Source: Gnetum montanum
Lineage: Eukaryota > Streptophyta > Gnetopsida > Gnetales > Gnetaceae
Reading direction: 5' to 3'
Assembly (NCBI GenBank): GCA_015680685.1
Contig: MNCI01017655.1
Location: forward strand, 218,938 to 282,937
DNA: 64,000 nt
This document shows positions 34,940 to 46,159 of this stretch, piece after piece (within the stretch, counting starts at the first letter, position 1; each line of letters starts with the position of its first letter). The translations under genes were made by a program, and so were the position numbers. Below the pieces are notes generated by a model that did not search any database, was not told the DNA's origin, and saw nothing but the letters and a program-made list of their open reading frames with translations.

Positions 34940-35900
34940 AGTTTTAGTAAGGCTATAAATGTTGTGCTTTATAGGCATAAACCTTTGTTACCTGATTGAC
35001 CACTAGTTGTGAATCATCTCAGATCACTATGGGTTGGATCCCTAGGTCATATGCTACAAGGATGCCTTGGAGAAGACCTTTGTACTCTACGACATTGTTG
35101 GTGCAAAGAAATGTGAAACGATATGTGAAGGGTTGGATCTGCCCCGAGAGAAACATGATAATAGCAATGGCACTACCTCCTTGAGAGGTTGAAGCTCCAT
35201 TGAAATGTAAGAGTGCCGCATAGTTATCAGGCACTTGGGTGATGCTACTAACATGCTCGTCCAAGAATTCAAGGTCTATCGTAGCTTGATCATCTACTCG
35301 TGAAGCCATGATTTTTGCAGCTATTGCTTGACCTTTCGTTGATGCTTGCATGATGTAATGCAAGTTAAAATTTGCTATTATTTCTTTCCACTGTGCAATG
35401 TAACTACTTTCATAAATATTTATTCTTATAGCTTAGAGTACGTTGTTCTTGCAAATGATATTAACTTGGCTACAAAAGAGGTAATGCCTCCACTTCTTTA
35501 GTGAGAAGATAAGGGCAAGGCAATACTTCTTCACATCATTGTATCTCATTTCATGGGCTATTAACATATGACTTAGGTAGTATACTAGGACCTCTGTGCC
35601 ATCATCTCACTTTTGGTAAAGCAGAGAAGTGATGGATGCATTGAAAGTGGCAAGGTAGATGTAAAAAGGCTTATCTCCTTGCAGAGGATGAATCGTAGGT
35701 AGTTGTGCTAGCTCTTACTTAATGTTATCAAACACTTGTTGGCACGAGGTGGTCCACTCAAAGTGGGCTCCTTTCTTGACCAAATGTTGCATTGGTTGCA
35801 ACTTATCGATTAACCAAGCGATAAATCGGCATATGAATTGTATTCTACCTTGCAACCCTCATAGCTCCCTAAGGTTAGCCGATGGCGTTAAGTTGGTTAT
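34940..35900 (-). pseudogene. Dual RNase H region of element G
   Basis: First segment (about 35,880-35,380): the connection block LRGLQGRIQFICRFIA and a decayed RNase H with YYLSH and ALIFSLKKWRHY. Second segment (35,280-34,990): LHFNGASTSQGGS, FRFTFLCTNNVVEYKGLLQG-like blocks and LGIQ. This is the archaeal-type RNase H found in Tat-lineage elements between the first RNase H and integrase. The expected catalytic FDGA reads FNGA, so one acidic residue is lost. Confidence 0.7.
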
Positions 35901-36520
35901 GGCCTTAATCTTGTCAGGATCTATGCATATATCTACTTCAGATACTACAACGCTAAGCATCCTATCCGTTTTAATGCCAAAAACACACTTCTTGGGATTA
36001 ACCTAAGCTCTTGTTTTAGGCAACACTTAAGCAATAAGTCTAAATCATTTGAATGGTTATGGGTCACTTTGGACTTAATTGCAATATCATCCATGTAGTC
36101 ATTGAGAAAACTTAGCATGTAATCACTAAAGATGTACATCATTGCTCATTGTATGTTTCTCTTGCATTCTTTAGTCCAAAAGGCATCATTGTGTAGCAAA
36201 ATGTACCCCAGGGGGTCATGAAGGTTGTACTGAGCTCGTGCTCAGGGTTGATCCTAATCTGGTTGCAATCCACAAACCTATCCATGAAGGACAACAAGGC
36301 ATGTCTAGTGGTGATATTGATCACTTGATCAATATTGGGCAATGAGAAGTCATCTTTGATGATTACCTTGTTTAGGTCCCGCAAGTCTATGCAAATGTGT
36401 ATACTTCCATTTTTCTTAGCCACAACTACAATGTTGGAGATCCAATTTGCATTGTCAACTACCTAGATGAAACCAGCTTTGTGATCTCATCATGTACTAC
36501 CAATGCAAACTCTTTCTCAT
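35900..36520 (-). pseudogene. Reverse transcriptase relic of element G
   Basis: Minus strand: AKKNGSIHICIDLRDLNKV (36,423 onward), FSLPNIDQVI, LLSFMDRFVDCNQI, TTFMTPWGTFCYTMMPFGLKNA, then a frameshift to NDYMDDIAIKS (about 36,090-36,060). The catalytic Asp pair is retained. The linker before RT (AGFI.VVDNANWISNIVVV) is readable to about 36,520. Confidence 0.75.
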
Positions 36521-36599
36521 ACAACATATAGGTGATCATCACTTGTTTCTCCAGCTCACTTTAGGGATGACCTACTATTAACATGGCAAGGTTGGCATA

Positions 36600-37080
36600 T
36601 CTAAGGTTATCCAACGTCATGTACTCCTTTAGATCCCTTATCTGCAGGTCCTTGTTTTTAACTTTTTCTTATTGAACCATGGCATAACTATCCAAGATAG
36701 ACTACCACTGAGGATTCTGCACTAATAGGGAGCTGATGTGGGCTTTGGCTATCTTGATTTCCTTTTCATTGATTTGTTTATACATGCAAACCTAGTCCCG
36801 AAAGTGCTCTTTCAATTTTTCATGCTTCTTGGCCTCATTTTGCCATGTGCTAATTTTGAATGCTAACTTTTGGTGAATAACATGAACCTCCTGCATGGAA
36901 AGGGTTCTATTCTCTTGGGCCAATCTACTCATATCCTGGTTGACCCATACCAGTTGTTCTCATAATTGGTGGATGCTTTCTTATAAGATGTTCTTTTGTT
37001 TTTCCATAGTGGTCAACTTGGAATTCTTTGCAGTGAGCTACTTATTTTCTTCTTGGACATCAATCAGCGCCTTTTTATAT
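36600..37080 (-). pseudogene. Coiled-coil segment upstream of RT in G
   Basis: On the minus strand an almost continuous heptad-rich, charged stretch (KKALIDVQEENK, LTAKNSKLTTMEKQKN, then WQNEAKKHEKLKEHFRD) with a few stops. Family unknown. A plus-strand stretch near 43,890-44,200 has a similar pattern (GWGQMQNNHKHQYK), suggesting two copies of one domain in opposite orientations. Confidence 0.4.
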
Positions 37081-38286
37081 GCATGAGATTGCACATCTGT
37101 AGTAGAGGCATTCCAAACCACCATCTCCTTCTCTTGCTCCATAGCTACTCTTGGATTTGATGGGCTTAGAGCTCGTATAATTTCCCTAGGACATACATCC
37201 CAAGAGTCTCTTGTGTTTCATTACGAAGCCCATCTAAGATGTAGAAAAGTTGCCTCTCCTAAAAAAAACCATGGACTAGGCATCTATTCAGTAAGGCATA
37301 ATATCTATATAAGGCCATGTCCAAGCGCTCATGTTGTTCTTGCTTCCACTCTTGGATCTATCTCCTCAAATTGGACACTCTTGCATAGGTTTGGTATTTC
37401 TCATTAAATATCTCCAGCATTGTAAACCATCATTGGATTGAATTTGGTCTTAACGATCTATACCACACTTTGGCTCTATCAATTAGTATCCTAGGAAAGA
37501 GCTTAAGCTTTTGCCATCCACTTTCAATGTTGTAAAAAGCACAGACATCATGGAAGACCTATAAATGATGTTGTGAATCTAAATCATAGCCTCCTGCAAA
37601 TTGAGGGATATTATTTATGTTGAGCTTAGGTAGTTGACTCTTTTTGCGATGCTTGCAAGATATATTTACAGCCTCTATGATTTGCATTAGGCTCTTAGTG
37701 GCCAGCAAGGGTTCATCATCATCAAACAAACTATGAGGGAAATTTCTATGTTCATGATGACTTCTTTGACTTTTCTCATGGGTTTGATTCCTATTTTTAG
37801 TCTAACCCTTTAATGGAGTTCTATCTCTATACCTATGTTCATCTTCATCAAAACTAGACATTGAAGGAAAAGAGGAAGATGAGGTACTAGAAGAATTTCC
37901 ATGGCTTCTATGGTATTCTTCGAGGTCCTTTGATTTATCATTTCTAGGTTTTTAGGAGGTCTTAGGCCTTAAGGCCTTCCCTAGTCTAGGACCTACCTCA
38001 TCTCTTCTAACATTGTCTACCTTAGGTGAATGTAGTCTTTGAGTGTCATCAGGGTGGTCATGATCATAAGAAACCCCTGCATAAGGTTGATCACTCCAAT
38101 CTTCTTCATCATATATCTCGTTATTTCTCCAATGAATGTGTTTGCTATACAGTGCATTGTCATTTCCATGTAGAAGAGACATTGTTCTTGGTTTATGGTG
38201 TGTGATTTAATATTTTCTCAAAGATATATCATTAATAACGTTGTAGTGATTATGTATGATATAACTAATCTAGATAACTAGCACCA

Positions 38287-38303
38287 TCCCGGCAATAGTG
38301 CCA
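38287..38303 (-). promoter_or_regulatory. Primer-binding site of F
   Basis: TGGCACTATTGCCGGGA on the minus strand, one base beyond the LTR; tRNA-Asp complement with a few changes. Confidence 0.75.
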
Positions 38304-38304
38304 A

Positions 38305-39145
38305 GGATGAGTGGCGAGGTTCCCCTATGCTCAACCATACGAATCAGAAGTGTTCATGCACAATCTGATCGAATTCCATGGATGGGACTAGTTGTGGCAT
38401 CTAGATCATTATGCTTTGATCCCAGTTCACTATCTTCCCACTTGGACTAGTGGTAGCTTTGTCACGTATGGTTTAGTCCAAAGTAAGACGTATGATGTTG
38501 TTTCTAATTCTACGCTACTCCTGATGATCATAGAGATGGATTAATTAACTAATGAATTATGGGAAAAAAGATCTAAACTAGCCTATCGGTGATGAGTATC
38601 TACACTTAATCAGCTATACACATCTTGGACTTTGTGAGGCTACTTTTGAAATTACCAAGTATGTGTCACTGATTGTGCCAAAAATACACTTTTGGATTAC
38701 CAAGTACTTCCACTTAAACACTCATGATTAAGGCATATGCATTGTACTTAATAACAGGAATAGTAAATAACAATAAATGGAAACAATGAAATAAATAAAG
38801 TAGTAAATAATGAAAACATTAATAATTTAAGTGGATGTTGCAATGATAGGAGTAATCTTGATCTTTATTTCCAGTCATGTAACATGTCCAAGTACATCAC
38901 ACTCAAACAAAGGTGTCATACAATTACAAACATCACACTGTGAGCATGCACTGGGAATAATAGACTCTAAAGAGAAGAAACTAAAAACTAAGATTATCTT
39001 TCTAACTACTACTACTATCTCATCCAAGTACCTGAGCTTCATATTTATAGGCATATTTGGATGAGGCAACATTAGGTATCTGACGTTGCTTCCTAGCTCC
39101 AACATCGGGTACACAACATCGAGGCTACTAAATGATGACTCATCA
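38305..39145 (-). repeat. 5' LTR of element F
   Basis: Minus orientation. It carries the same separated arms as D: CTTAATCA (38,605-38,612) and TGATTAAG (38,725-38,732). TATA-like TATAAATA on minus near 39,048-39,055. Confidence 0.75.
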
Positions 39146-41107
39146 CAATGCAATGAGATTTGCTTAACTATGCATTCTAGTTGCTATGGAAGGTAAACAT
39201 GTTTTGTGATAGTTTTAGGCCTTGTTAGGCTGTGAATGCATCAAACATGCCGTTCCAGGGAGGGTCAATCATGCTCAAGAGTGGAATTGACTTAGGCATT
39301 TGTAGGGTAGCAAAAAATCATGATTTTGGACTAAGTATGATTGACTATGCTCTCACCCAACTACACTCTCCATTGGGCATTGGATATGGAGCGTAGTCCT
39401 AGGTTGGTGGGTCATTAAATGACCCTAGGGATATATAGGTACGGTCTTACCATGGTAACTTGTCATTTTTTGCCATTTCATTGCAACATTAGGAGCGTAG
39501 TCTCACTACTACTCTTGCCATCACTATTAATGGAGAGTGTAGTTGGGGGAAAGATGACACACTGGAGTGGACACCTTCATCCAAGGTTGGTGAACATTGC
39601 CAAGAGAGAGAGAGTACTAAGCCATTTACTATAGGCACATGTGGAGGAGAGGAGGCCATCTGCATTAGCCAGGTACATTGACTACGCTCTCCCCTTTGCC
39701 TCCATTTTTTGTTTTATTTTTCTACTTTTTCAAAATGAGGGCTTGGGATCATAGTCCTACATGCCACCTTGGATGCCCTACCATGGCAATGGCCACTGCA
39801 GCTATGCACTATCCTTAGCACAATGTGGTGGTGGGGAGGCTTTTGTTTGTCTAGCTAGGCCACAGTGGAGCACATCGCTATAGGGGTTTTGCTTATCCTA
39901 CTTTCTGTTTGACCCTTTGGGGCTACATGAGGAGCTGGGGATACATGCAAGCTGAGCTATGCATAGTATTTTGGGAACCATGCAAGTTTTGAGGGGTGGA
40001 CGGGAGTTTATCACTCACAAGGTTTTGGTGCACAAAGTTTTGAGGGTTGCAGGGTTTGAGGCCCTACACATTGCACTTCGTGGCTCTACCATAGGGGCCA
40101 TGGTTGTCGCCACGTAGTGCATGGTGTAGCTAGGATCATTGTGTAGGTTTTGATGACAATGAGAGGAAGAAGGAGGGCCACAACAGGGATGAGATTTTAC
40201 TGTGATTTTTTCTATTATTTTTTTGGTGCTTAGGATCACTCTGAGGCAAGGCCACAGGGGCTATGGTATCCATTGTGCATCGTTTGTTCTCATCTCTTTT
40301 TTCTTATGTGCAGCATAAGGCTTAGGCATGTAACGCTTAGGGCTATAGGGGACTACAGCTACCATCATGCATCATTTTGCCATTTTTGGATTTTTGGTTA
40401 GGGCCTTTGGGTAGGATCTAGAGCATTACATACTATGGTGCCACCACAAAGGCCATGGGGTTGTATGTGTTGTGTGTCGTAGCTGGCTACAACGATCATG
40501 GCTACCATTGCACTCCATGGCATGAGCACAAGGGTCACAATTGTTATCAACATCAGGACTTGTGTGTGTTTCTTATTCCTTTCTTTTGTGTGCTAGTAGG
40601 GCGTGTAGCCTACCATAGCAATGAAGGGGCAAGGTGGAGACTTGGTGAATGTTAAGTGACAAGTGCAGCACCACAAGGAGACTACACTCTCCATAGTCAT
40701 GGGACTACGCTCTTTATGCATTGAGAGTGTAGTCCACTAAGTGTTTGCTAAAACTCCTATTTTTTGGGACTGCGCTTTCCACTAAGGTAGTCCAGAGTTA
40801 ATAGAAATTTTACCATTTTCAAAACCACACTCTCCACTGAGGTAGTCTAGAGTTAGTAAAAATCTTGCTAGCTATGCATAGTGCTAAACTTACAAAATGT
40901 AGTGTTAAGCCTGTAAAAATATGTTATACCCCAATGAATGCTAGGAGTGTCGAATGAGTTAAGCAACATCATACACCCGTGGTGCCCTAGGGTGTATTGT
41001 CAAAACTTCCTTTTCATTAATTTATGTTAATGATTTATAATATGTATATCAAAATCTTGCATGTATGCATGTATACTAATGCTTTGCCTATTGCTTATTA
41101 ACTATAG
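39146..41107. other. Region with scattered GACTATGCTCTC motifs, no supported gene
   Basis: The segment 39,330-39,420 resembles the TATA-proximal part of the G LTRs (CTCTCACCCAACTACACTCTCC vs 58,444-58,465). Single motif copies recur at 39,485-39,545 and 40,680-40,860. The rest (39,700-40,650) is G-rich without a convincing ORF. It may be the 5' part of the antisense gene relic or a diverged LTR piece. Confidence 0.4.
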
Positions 41108-44100
41108 GGTGTTCTTGAAGCCTGTTCTGATAGTGGTTGATCTCATGGACATCTTGTGTTACATGAGCAAACCTACCCCTAACATGCTTGTGGTAGACAT
41201 GTGAGTGAATGATCAGGCAATGTGGTTCTAACCAAGAGCTTGGGAGTTCCTAGAATACCTATTGCAACAATTCAATATGATCATGTGGTCACACTTAGCA
41301 ATTAAGGCTACTAACCGAAGCATTTTGAAGTTCATCTTAGATGAACCCACTACAAATGTTGATGGGATAGGGGGTTCAGGTAGACGTCCTAGGAGCATTC
41401 AAGATTTATCCAGGGTATGACACATGATGGGGTTTGCTTGTTACAATAAGAGTAATATTTATCATGCAGTAGGTGCATACCTTGTTCCAAAACCCACCTA
41501 GAATTATCTATTGCATCAGAGTGTAGGTGCTTTTACTATTCACTCATGTTAAATTACTAATGGCTCATGGTTAATGCTAGGTTTAAAGTTGATGAGGAGG
41601 GCTTGCATGATGAGGCAGATGCTCTAGCCTTAACCTACACTACCCTAGAGGTATTCTCATCATGCACAAATGTTTAGGCAACCATGATTGACCAGGTGGG
41701 GCACGATCTGGAGGCCTACATTTCCTAATACCCAAAGGCCTACAAGTGATGTAGGATCCATGGCTAGTTGGACGAGAAGTAGGCTACTAGTGAGATTAAC
41801 ACCAAGGAGGTGTTTGCAGCACCACCCCCATCTTACACCTCGTTTGTGCCATATATGTATCTATGTTTTGGCTCATCTTCTTGCTTGTGTATGCCTTTCA
41901 ATTTGTCTTATTTACATGATTCTAATGTTGCTTTGTTGTGTTGTAGATATGGTTGCCTCAACTGAGGTGATAGTGATTACCAGAGGTTACACAGAGGCCA
42001 CCCTTATCATGAAATACAGGGATGTGAAGGGTGCACAACATTGGCTATGCCATAAAGTGCTAAATGCGTTGACGACTCAACTCATGCATGCTGGGTTAAT
42101 GGACCTATTCTTGGCCCTTAGCCTAAGTATCCTGATGGCCAAAATGATCACCATCATTGACTCCTTTAGTTGCAATGTCAGGTAGTTTATCACTTAGGTG
42201 CATGGTATGATGGTAGTGCTAGACCTAAATGAAGCCTTCTTTGTTGATCTCTTTAGCATCCCTATTGATGGCCTGATGATTGTCAATAAGGCCAGTAGGG
42301 AGGTGGACTGTAGAGGGGAGATCAAGGACTAGTTAGAGGTCACTCGATCTCACAAAGGCATACTAATCACAGATGTGCTAGTGCCTAAGGTGCAAGATCT
42401 CTACCCTCTATTTCATGCTCATGTCTTTCCAAAGCTGCTTTCCCAAGAAAAGATCCTAGGGGTGGAATAAGCATGAGTGATAAAGGAGGTGCTGCTAAAG
42501 GGTACGAGGTTCAATTGGTCCACATACATAACCATTGGCCTACATGCAAAGATTTCTAGGCTTCGATTCAACCTCTAGGCAAAGTCTCATGTCCATTTTG
42601 CATTCTTCGCAAGATACCTGCGAAGGTTTGTGGAGCTTTTGATCATGTAAGATGATGGATGATGGGTGGTTTAGAACTATGAGTAGCTATCCAAGCCATG
42701 GATCAATCATATGTTCTCAACCACACACACATTGAACCCCCAAGGGGATCGATGAGTCATTATCAGTAACAACCAAGGGTTCCATGGGGCACTTACATTA
42801 TTCATGTGATAGTATAGGTAAGGGTCCTCTAGTTGGCACCAGGAATATGAGTAGGGCATATCGCTACATAGCAGAGACAATGGGATCATCTAAGGCCAAA
42901 ATAAAGAGGTCGTCTCCTCAAGAGTAATCTACCCCTGAGATCAAGAAGCCAAGTAGCAAAAGGATCTACATCAAGCTATAAAGCTTATAGACAGATGTTG
43001 CAGGTTAGTATGTGCAGCTTCTTAGATGTCTTACTTACATTCATGTATATATTACTATTTTTATGTTTTTATATTATGCTATACTATTAATTAGCTAATG
43101 ATGTGCTATATGTATATGTGTGTTAATTGCTGAAAAAGAAGAGAGGGTTGCAAGAGCAATGGCTGAGGCGGTAGTGGAGGAAGCACCTCCTCAGGCTAAG
43201 GAGAAGGTGGTCCATGAAGATGAGCTTCACAAGGTGATATAGGCCCTTTGGCAATTGGAAGAAGAGGGGTTACTCCACCTTGATAGGGGTGATTTTGACA
43301 CTTTGTTTGATGGTACGCACTAGGTGAGCCCCTTGCACTCATACTTGAGAGCTTACTAGGTAATCAACTTGTATTGCCATTCTTTTCCTTTGTTTGCTCT
43401 AGTATCTTTAGCTATTAGGCCATATGCTAATTGCATTATTGTATTACAACATTAAATGTTCCTACCAACAGTCCCACAACTACCTACCGCATGGAGTCAT
43501 GGGTGGATTTGCCAAATAAATTTACCTTCATGGAAGGCATTGCTAAGGATATGGTGGACCACTTACAACAAGCAGACCCTAAGCTTGGTATGTGTGTGAT
43601 GTTGTTTCACTTTGTGCTATCTTGTTTACTACCTAAATGCTTAGTTTTTGACTAAGATTGATTGGTTGTTGTATGCCTACAGGTCCTAAGTTGTAGTGGG
43701 ATCCAAGCAAGGTGGCAAGGGTGGATGCTCTACCCAACCTTCCTCCTAAAGTTGATCAGGTGCCTTGTCACATGTATGAGACATCTAACAAGTGTGCACT
43801 TTCTTGTGCAAAGGCATTATGGATCTGCAGGTGCTCACAAGAGCACCTATGAAAACATGTGCACAAACTACAAGAGAGGATGACTAGCCAAGATGACAAG
43901 ATCAAGGATCTTCAATCCAAATATGACTTCATAGTAGCTACATCATGAGGAGATGGCACCTAGCATACCTCTAAGATTGAGTATGCTAGGTATTAAACAA
44001 CTCTCAAAGGTAAGAACGAGATCACACAGGAGCTGGTAGAGTAGCGGATCCAAATGGATTTACTTGCTCAAAAAAATCAAGATTGGAAGAATTATAGCAC

Positions 44101-44690
44101 AAAGGTTTATGGGTGGGGACAGATGCAAAATAATCACAAGCATCAGTACAAGTAGGATCGTGATGTGTGCCTATGATGGTACCAGGAGAAGTCTATTGAA
44201 TGCTGCCACCTCAAGATGTTTCATGAGGTGACCAACAGAAAGTAGGCATATGACTTGTTCACATAGAATATATCGTGAGTGACTCTCCCATCACATAGAT
44301 TGCCACCCCCTCTGGAGAGGCCTCTTCTGCTACGTTTTCCATGGAGCCACCCACATGGACCATCGTGGACAAAGGTAAGACCCTTGCAGGTATTGACTTT
44401 GGCTAAGAGGATTAGATGCAAATTTCTAAAGTTGAGATCCTCCAACACTTCAAGGATAGCCTTGGAAAGTTACCTTTAGAACTCACTAATGCAAGACCCT
44501 CCCAGGTTAGTTTCGACTCTGTTAGTTTCTTATGCTTTTTATGTTTTGAGTTAGCTCGTATAATGCATGCTTGCTTACTGATTGCACATATTTGTTAATG
44601 GTTATGGTAGGTACCAGGTGATGCTCTAGGCCCCAGGGACCCAGTAGAGGAAGCAGAAACTCCACCCCCACTTAGTGCTACTGGTTGAGC
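41108..44690 (+). pseudogene. Antisense intron-bearing gene relic with FCP1-like HAD phosphatase segment
   Basis: Opposite strand to G. The first readable exon (41,108-41,417) follows an acceptor-like ACTATAG. It gives KPVLIVVDLMDILCYM (cf. HAD motif I D-L-N-G-x-L of FCP1-like phosphatases), then RAWEFLEYLLQQF and IMWSH, as in the domain's RPG..EFL...W-S-S stretch. Later exon-like blocks: 41,946-42,660 (family not recognised), 43,471-43,586 (ends before a GTATGTG...CCTACAG intron, 43,587-43,681) and about 43,890-44,240 (coiled-coil-like). Another intron-like GTTAGT...GGTAG lies at 44,502-44,611. Several stops, so not functional. The exon model is inferred by eye. Confidence 0.45.
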
Positions 44691-44699
44691 ATGATTAGA

Positions 44700-45300
44700 T
44701 GTACCACCCACTGGGCTTTTTTACTACATTTTTACTATGTGATGCTATTCATGCTATGTATTGCTATTCATATTGCATTTGCTATGGATGATTATATGCT
44801 AGATGTAATGTGTAAACTTTTATCCTTATATGGAAATTTTATTACATTTGCTATGAGTATGCGAGTCTAGGCCATTGTGAGCCATAGCAATACTGGGCAA
44901 TTGCAAGCCATAGTAAGTCTATTGTTAACTTAAAGCCTTGTTGGGCCAAAGTAGTAATTTAAGGCAATTTCCAAGCCACATATTAGTAGTTTAAGGCCAT
45001 TCTGGGCCATGTGTTACTATCTCGTTTTTTGGTAATTTTTGCATTTATGATTTTTATCCACTTTGACATTTTTCATACATTAACTTAATAATTGTCAAAG
45101 TGTAAACTAACCAAGTGAATTTGTAAACAAAGTGAATAAATGTGTAAGTAAAGCAAACTGATGTGTAATAAGCAAAAAATAATGCTGATCTAAGTGACAC
45201 AAATGCAACATAAGCAAAAAGGTAAAATACAAGATGCACGGAAGCAGATAATGGGTAGGTACTTAGTGCATTTTGGACTAAGGGGATACCTTAGTCACAC
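44700..45300. repeat. Short imperfect repeats between gene relic and G protease
   Basis: At 44,870-45,020 an imperfect ~30-40 bp unit (taatttaaggcca...gggcca) repeats four or five times. The remainder is AT-rich. No gene seen. Confidence 0.4.
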
Positions 45301-45399
45301 AGTTTCTTCCTAACCTAGTGTGGGTTAGGAGGCATGTAGGGCCTAGATTGCACTATCTGATAGTCTCCTTAACCTTTACTAGCTATGTCAAATGGCAAT

Positions 45400-46100
45400 T
45401 CTGCCTAAAGGGCATCCTTTGGAAGGTCATCGACTTTTTCTGTCTTTTCGGGTGGGTCTGCCTTATGCACCTCATCATCTACTATAGATGCATCATTAGG
45501 AAATTTAACTTCCAACCCTTGCTCCATATCTATGTTGTTAATGGCTAAATGGGTAGCATTATCACCATGGATGATAACTTCACCACCTTTGTATCGAAGG
45601 TTGATTTCTTGATGAATCAGAGAGGAGATGGCTCGTAATTGGACTAGCCAAGGTCTATCCAATATTAAGTTAAAGCTTAGCATTTCCCCTATAACAATGA
45701 ATACAGTAGTGGTGGGGAATTGCTCCCTTGCTACAAAGGCTATAGTAATAGTGCTTCTGAGGATGATGCACAACCTGTTAAAGGATTTTAGACATCAGTC
45801 TAATCTAATTCGTGAAGCCCAACTTATCCACAATGGTGTATGGAATAATGTTTGTTGCTACTCCATCATCAACATGCACTCTATGAATCTTACATTGTCC
45901 AACACATATGGTAATAAACATTGGAGCTATTATGACCTTACCCTTCTTGGGATTAATCTTAATTACTTCATTATGAAACACTAGGGATGTGGAACTCAAT
46001 TCCTATGGTGTAGGAGGCAACATGACTGCATGGATGGAGTTCTCATCTACAAGGATGTCCTCCATAATAGGAATGGAGGTCAACATTTGCACTAGTGCTT
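45400..46100 (-). pseudogene. Protease relic of element G
   Basis: Minus strand. HRVHVDDGVATNIIPYTIVDKLGF (45,890-45,815) corresponds to the retropepsin active-site region, with DDG in place of D[ST/G]G. Downstream, after a frameshift, FLVIGEMLSFNLILDRPWL-like sequence (45,700-45,635) matches the conserved Y-N-x-I-L-G-R-P-W-L block, with ILDRPWL retained. The C-terminal acidic tail runs to about 45,405. Confidence 0.65.
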
Positions 46101-46159
46101 TGTGATGGGTAGATGAGATCATGATTAGGTTATACATACAAAATGTTGTGTTTTTCTAT

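Larger units (their letters stand above)
37080..39145 (-). mobile_element. Element F: truncated Athila-like copy (5' LTR, primer site, partial gag)
   Basis: Minus strand: LTR at 39,145-38,305 (841 bp; starts TGATGAGTC, end mutated to CATCC), primer site TGGCACTATTGCCGGGA (38,303-38,287), then gag from the Met at 38,182 (MSLLHGNDNALYS) to about 37,110. There the match fades into the G coiled-coil region. Protease, pol and the 3' LTR are missing, so F was cut by a deletion. Gag and LTR are closest to D. Confidence 0.75.

Noticed and set aside
39429-39440. TATA-like box as promoter of the antisense gene relic
   Set aside because: The flanking sequence resembles the TATA-proximal part of the G LTR; nothing ties it to the exons 1.7 kb away.
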